Positions 35,781-35,964 of a stretch of 35,964 nucleotides of DNA are shown in pieces. Below the pieces are notes generated by a model, which made no database searches, had not been told where the DNA came from, and saw nothing but the letters and a program-made list of their open reading frames with translations. The stretch is taken from contig CAMEET010000010.1 in the NCBI GenBank assembly GCA_945915085.1, positions 1 to 35,964 of the forward strand, read 5' to 3'. The stretch is from an uncultured Treponema sp. (lineage in GTDB: Bacteria; Spirochaetota; Spirochaetia; Treponematales; Treponemataceae). The position numbers were made by a program, and so were the translations under genes. Within the stretch, counting starts at the first letter, position 1. Each line of letters begins with the position of its first letter.

Positions 35781-35861
35781 TCTTGTACTCCAGATAGTTT
35801 TTTTTCGTGTATTATTTTCAATATGTTTTTATTATACCACTAATATACTAGAGTACAAGAA
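35780..35861. repeat. 11-bp perfect inverted repeat flanking a divergent intergenic region
   Basis: TTCTTGTACTC (35780-35790) ... GAGTACAAGAA (35851-35861). Confidence 0.7.
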
Positions 35862-35873
35862 GGGTTTTTCCTT

Positions 35874-35964
35874 ATGTTTTATTTTGCTACGAGAATTCCT
35901 GTGATGTTGCAGAATTTTCCATTTCTGTCTGCAGCTGCCCTTTTTGAACACATTATGTGGACTG
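35874..35964 (+). CDS. Possible start of a divergent gene running off the window
   Basis: ATG then 30 open codons MFYFATRIPVMLQNFPFLSAAALFEHIMWT; weak RBS AAGGG. Confidence 0.35.
   Translation, partial: MFYFATRIPVMLQNFPFLSAAALFEHIMWT

Noticed and set aside
1-35964. CRISPR array, rRNA/tRNA genes, complete IS element or prophage
   Set aside because: No regularly spaced direct repeats, conserved RNA gene sequence, transposase or phage structural ORF found by reading; low-copy short tandem duplications only.

Overview
The window is an AT-rich, host-associated-spirochaete-like (Treponema-like) chromosome segment, judged from protein content and style; this was not checked against a database. It carries about 27 genes. 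In order: (i) a minus-strand regulatory operon of anchored sugar-binding protein, YesM/LytS-type histidine kinase and YesN-type response regulator (RR truncated by the window edge); (ii) a low-MW tyrosine phosphatase and a methyl-accepting chemotaxis protein; (iii) dnaE, a YggT protein, recG, a CYTH protein and a YbgC-like thioesterase; (iv) a GH36 alpha-galactosidase and a coupled pair of uncharacterised lipoproteins; (v) a DUF4097-like/HAAS-domain pair; (vi) hisC, a YfcE-like phosphoesterase and a 636-aa protein of unknown function; (vii) a solitary ABC-ATPase/TOPRIM (OLD-like) protein; (viii) a U32 (RlhA-like) protein, ssb, an SDR and rpsU; (ix) a small outer-membrane barrel, an MBL/beta-CASP protein and a GH10 xylanase lipoprotein. 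I saw no rRNA, tRNA, CRISPR array or complete IS element. The main unexplained signal is intergenic. There appear to be at least two dispersed repeat families. Family A is MITE-like with about 18-bp imperfect terminal inverted repeats: two copies in opposite orientation plus a partial core. Family B has three copies sharing 'AAGGTCTRTCCCTS' next to a GC-rich block. Copies of both carry unusually GC-rich blocks rich in mini-hairpins (CTGGC-GAA-GCCAG, TTTTTGC-GAA-GCAAAAA, CACGC-GAA-GCGTG). One family-A copy sits between the histidine kinase and response regulator genes.
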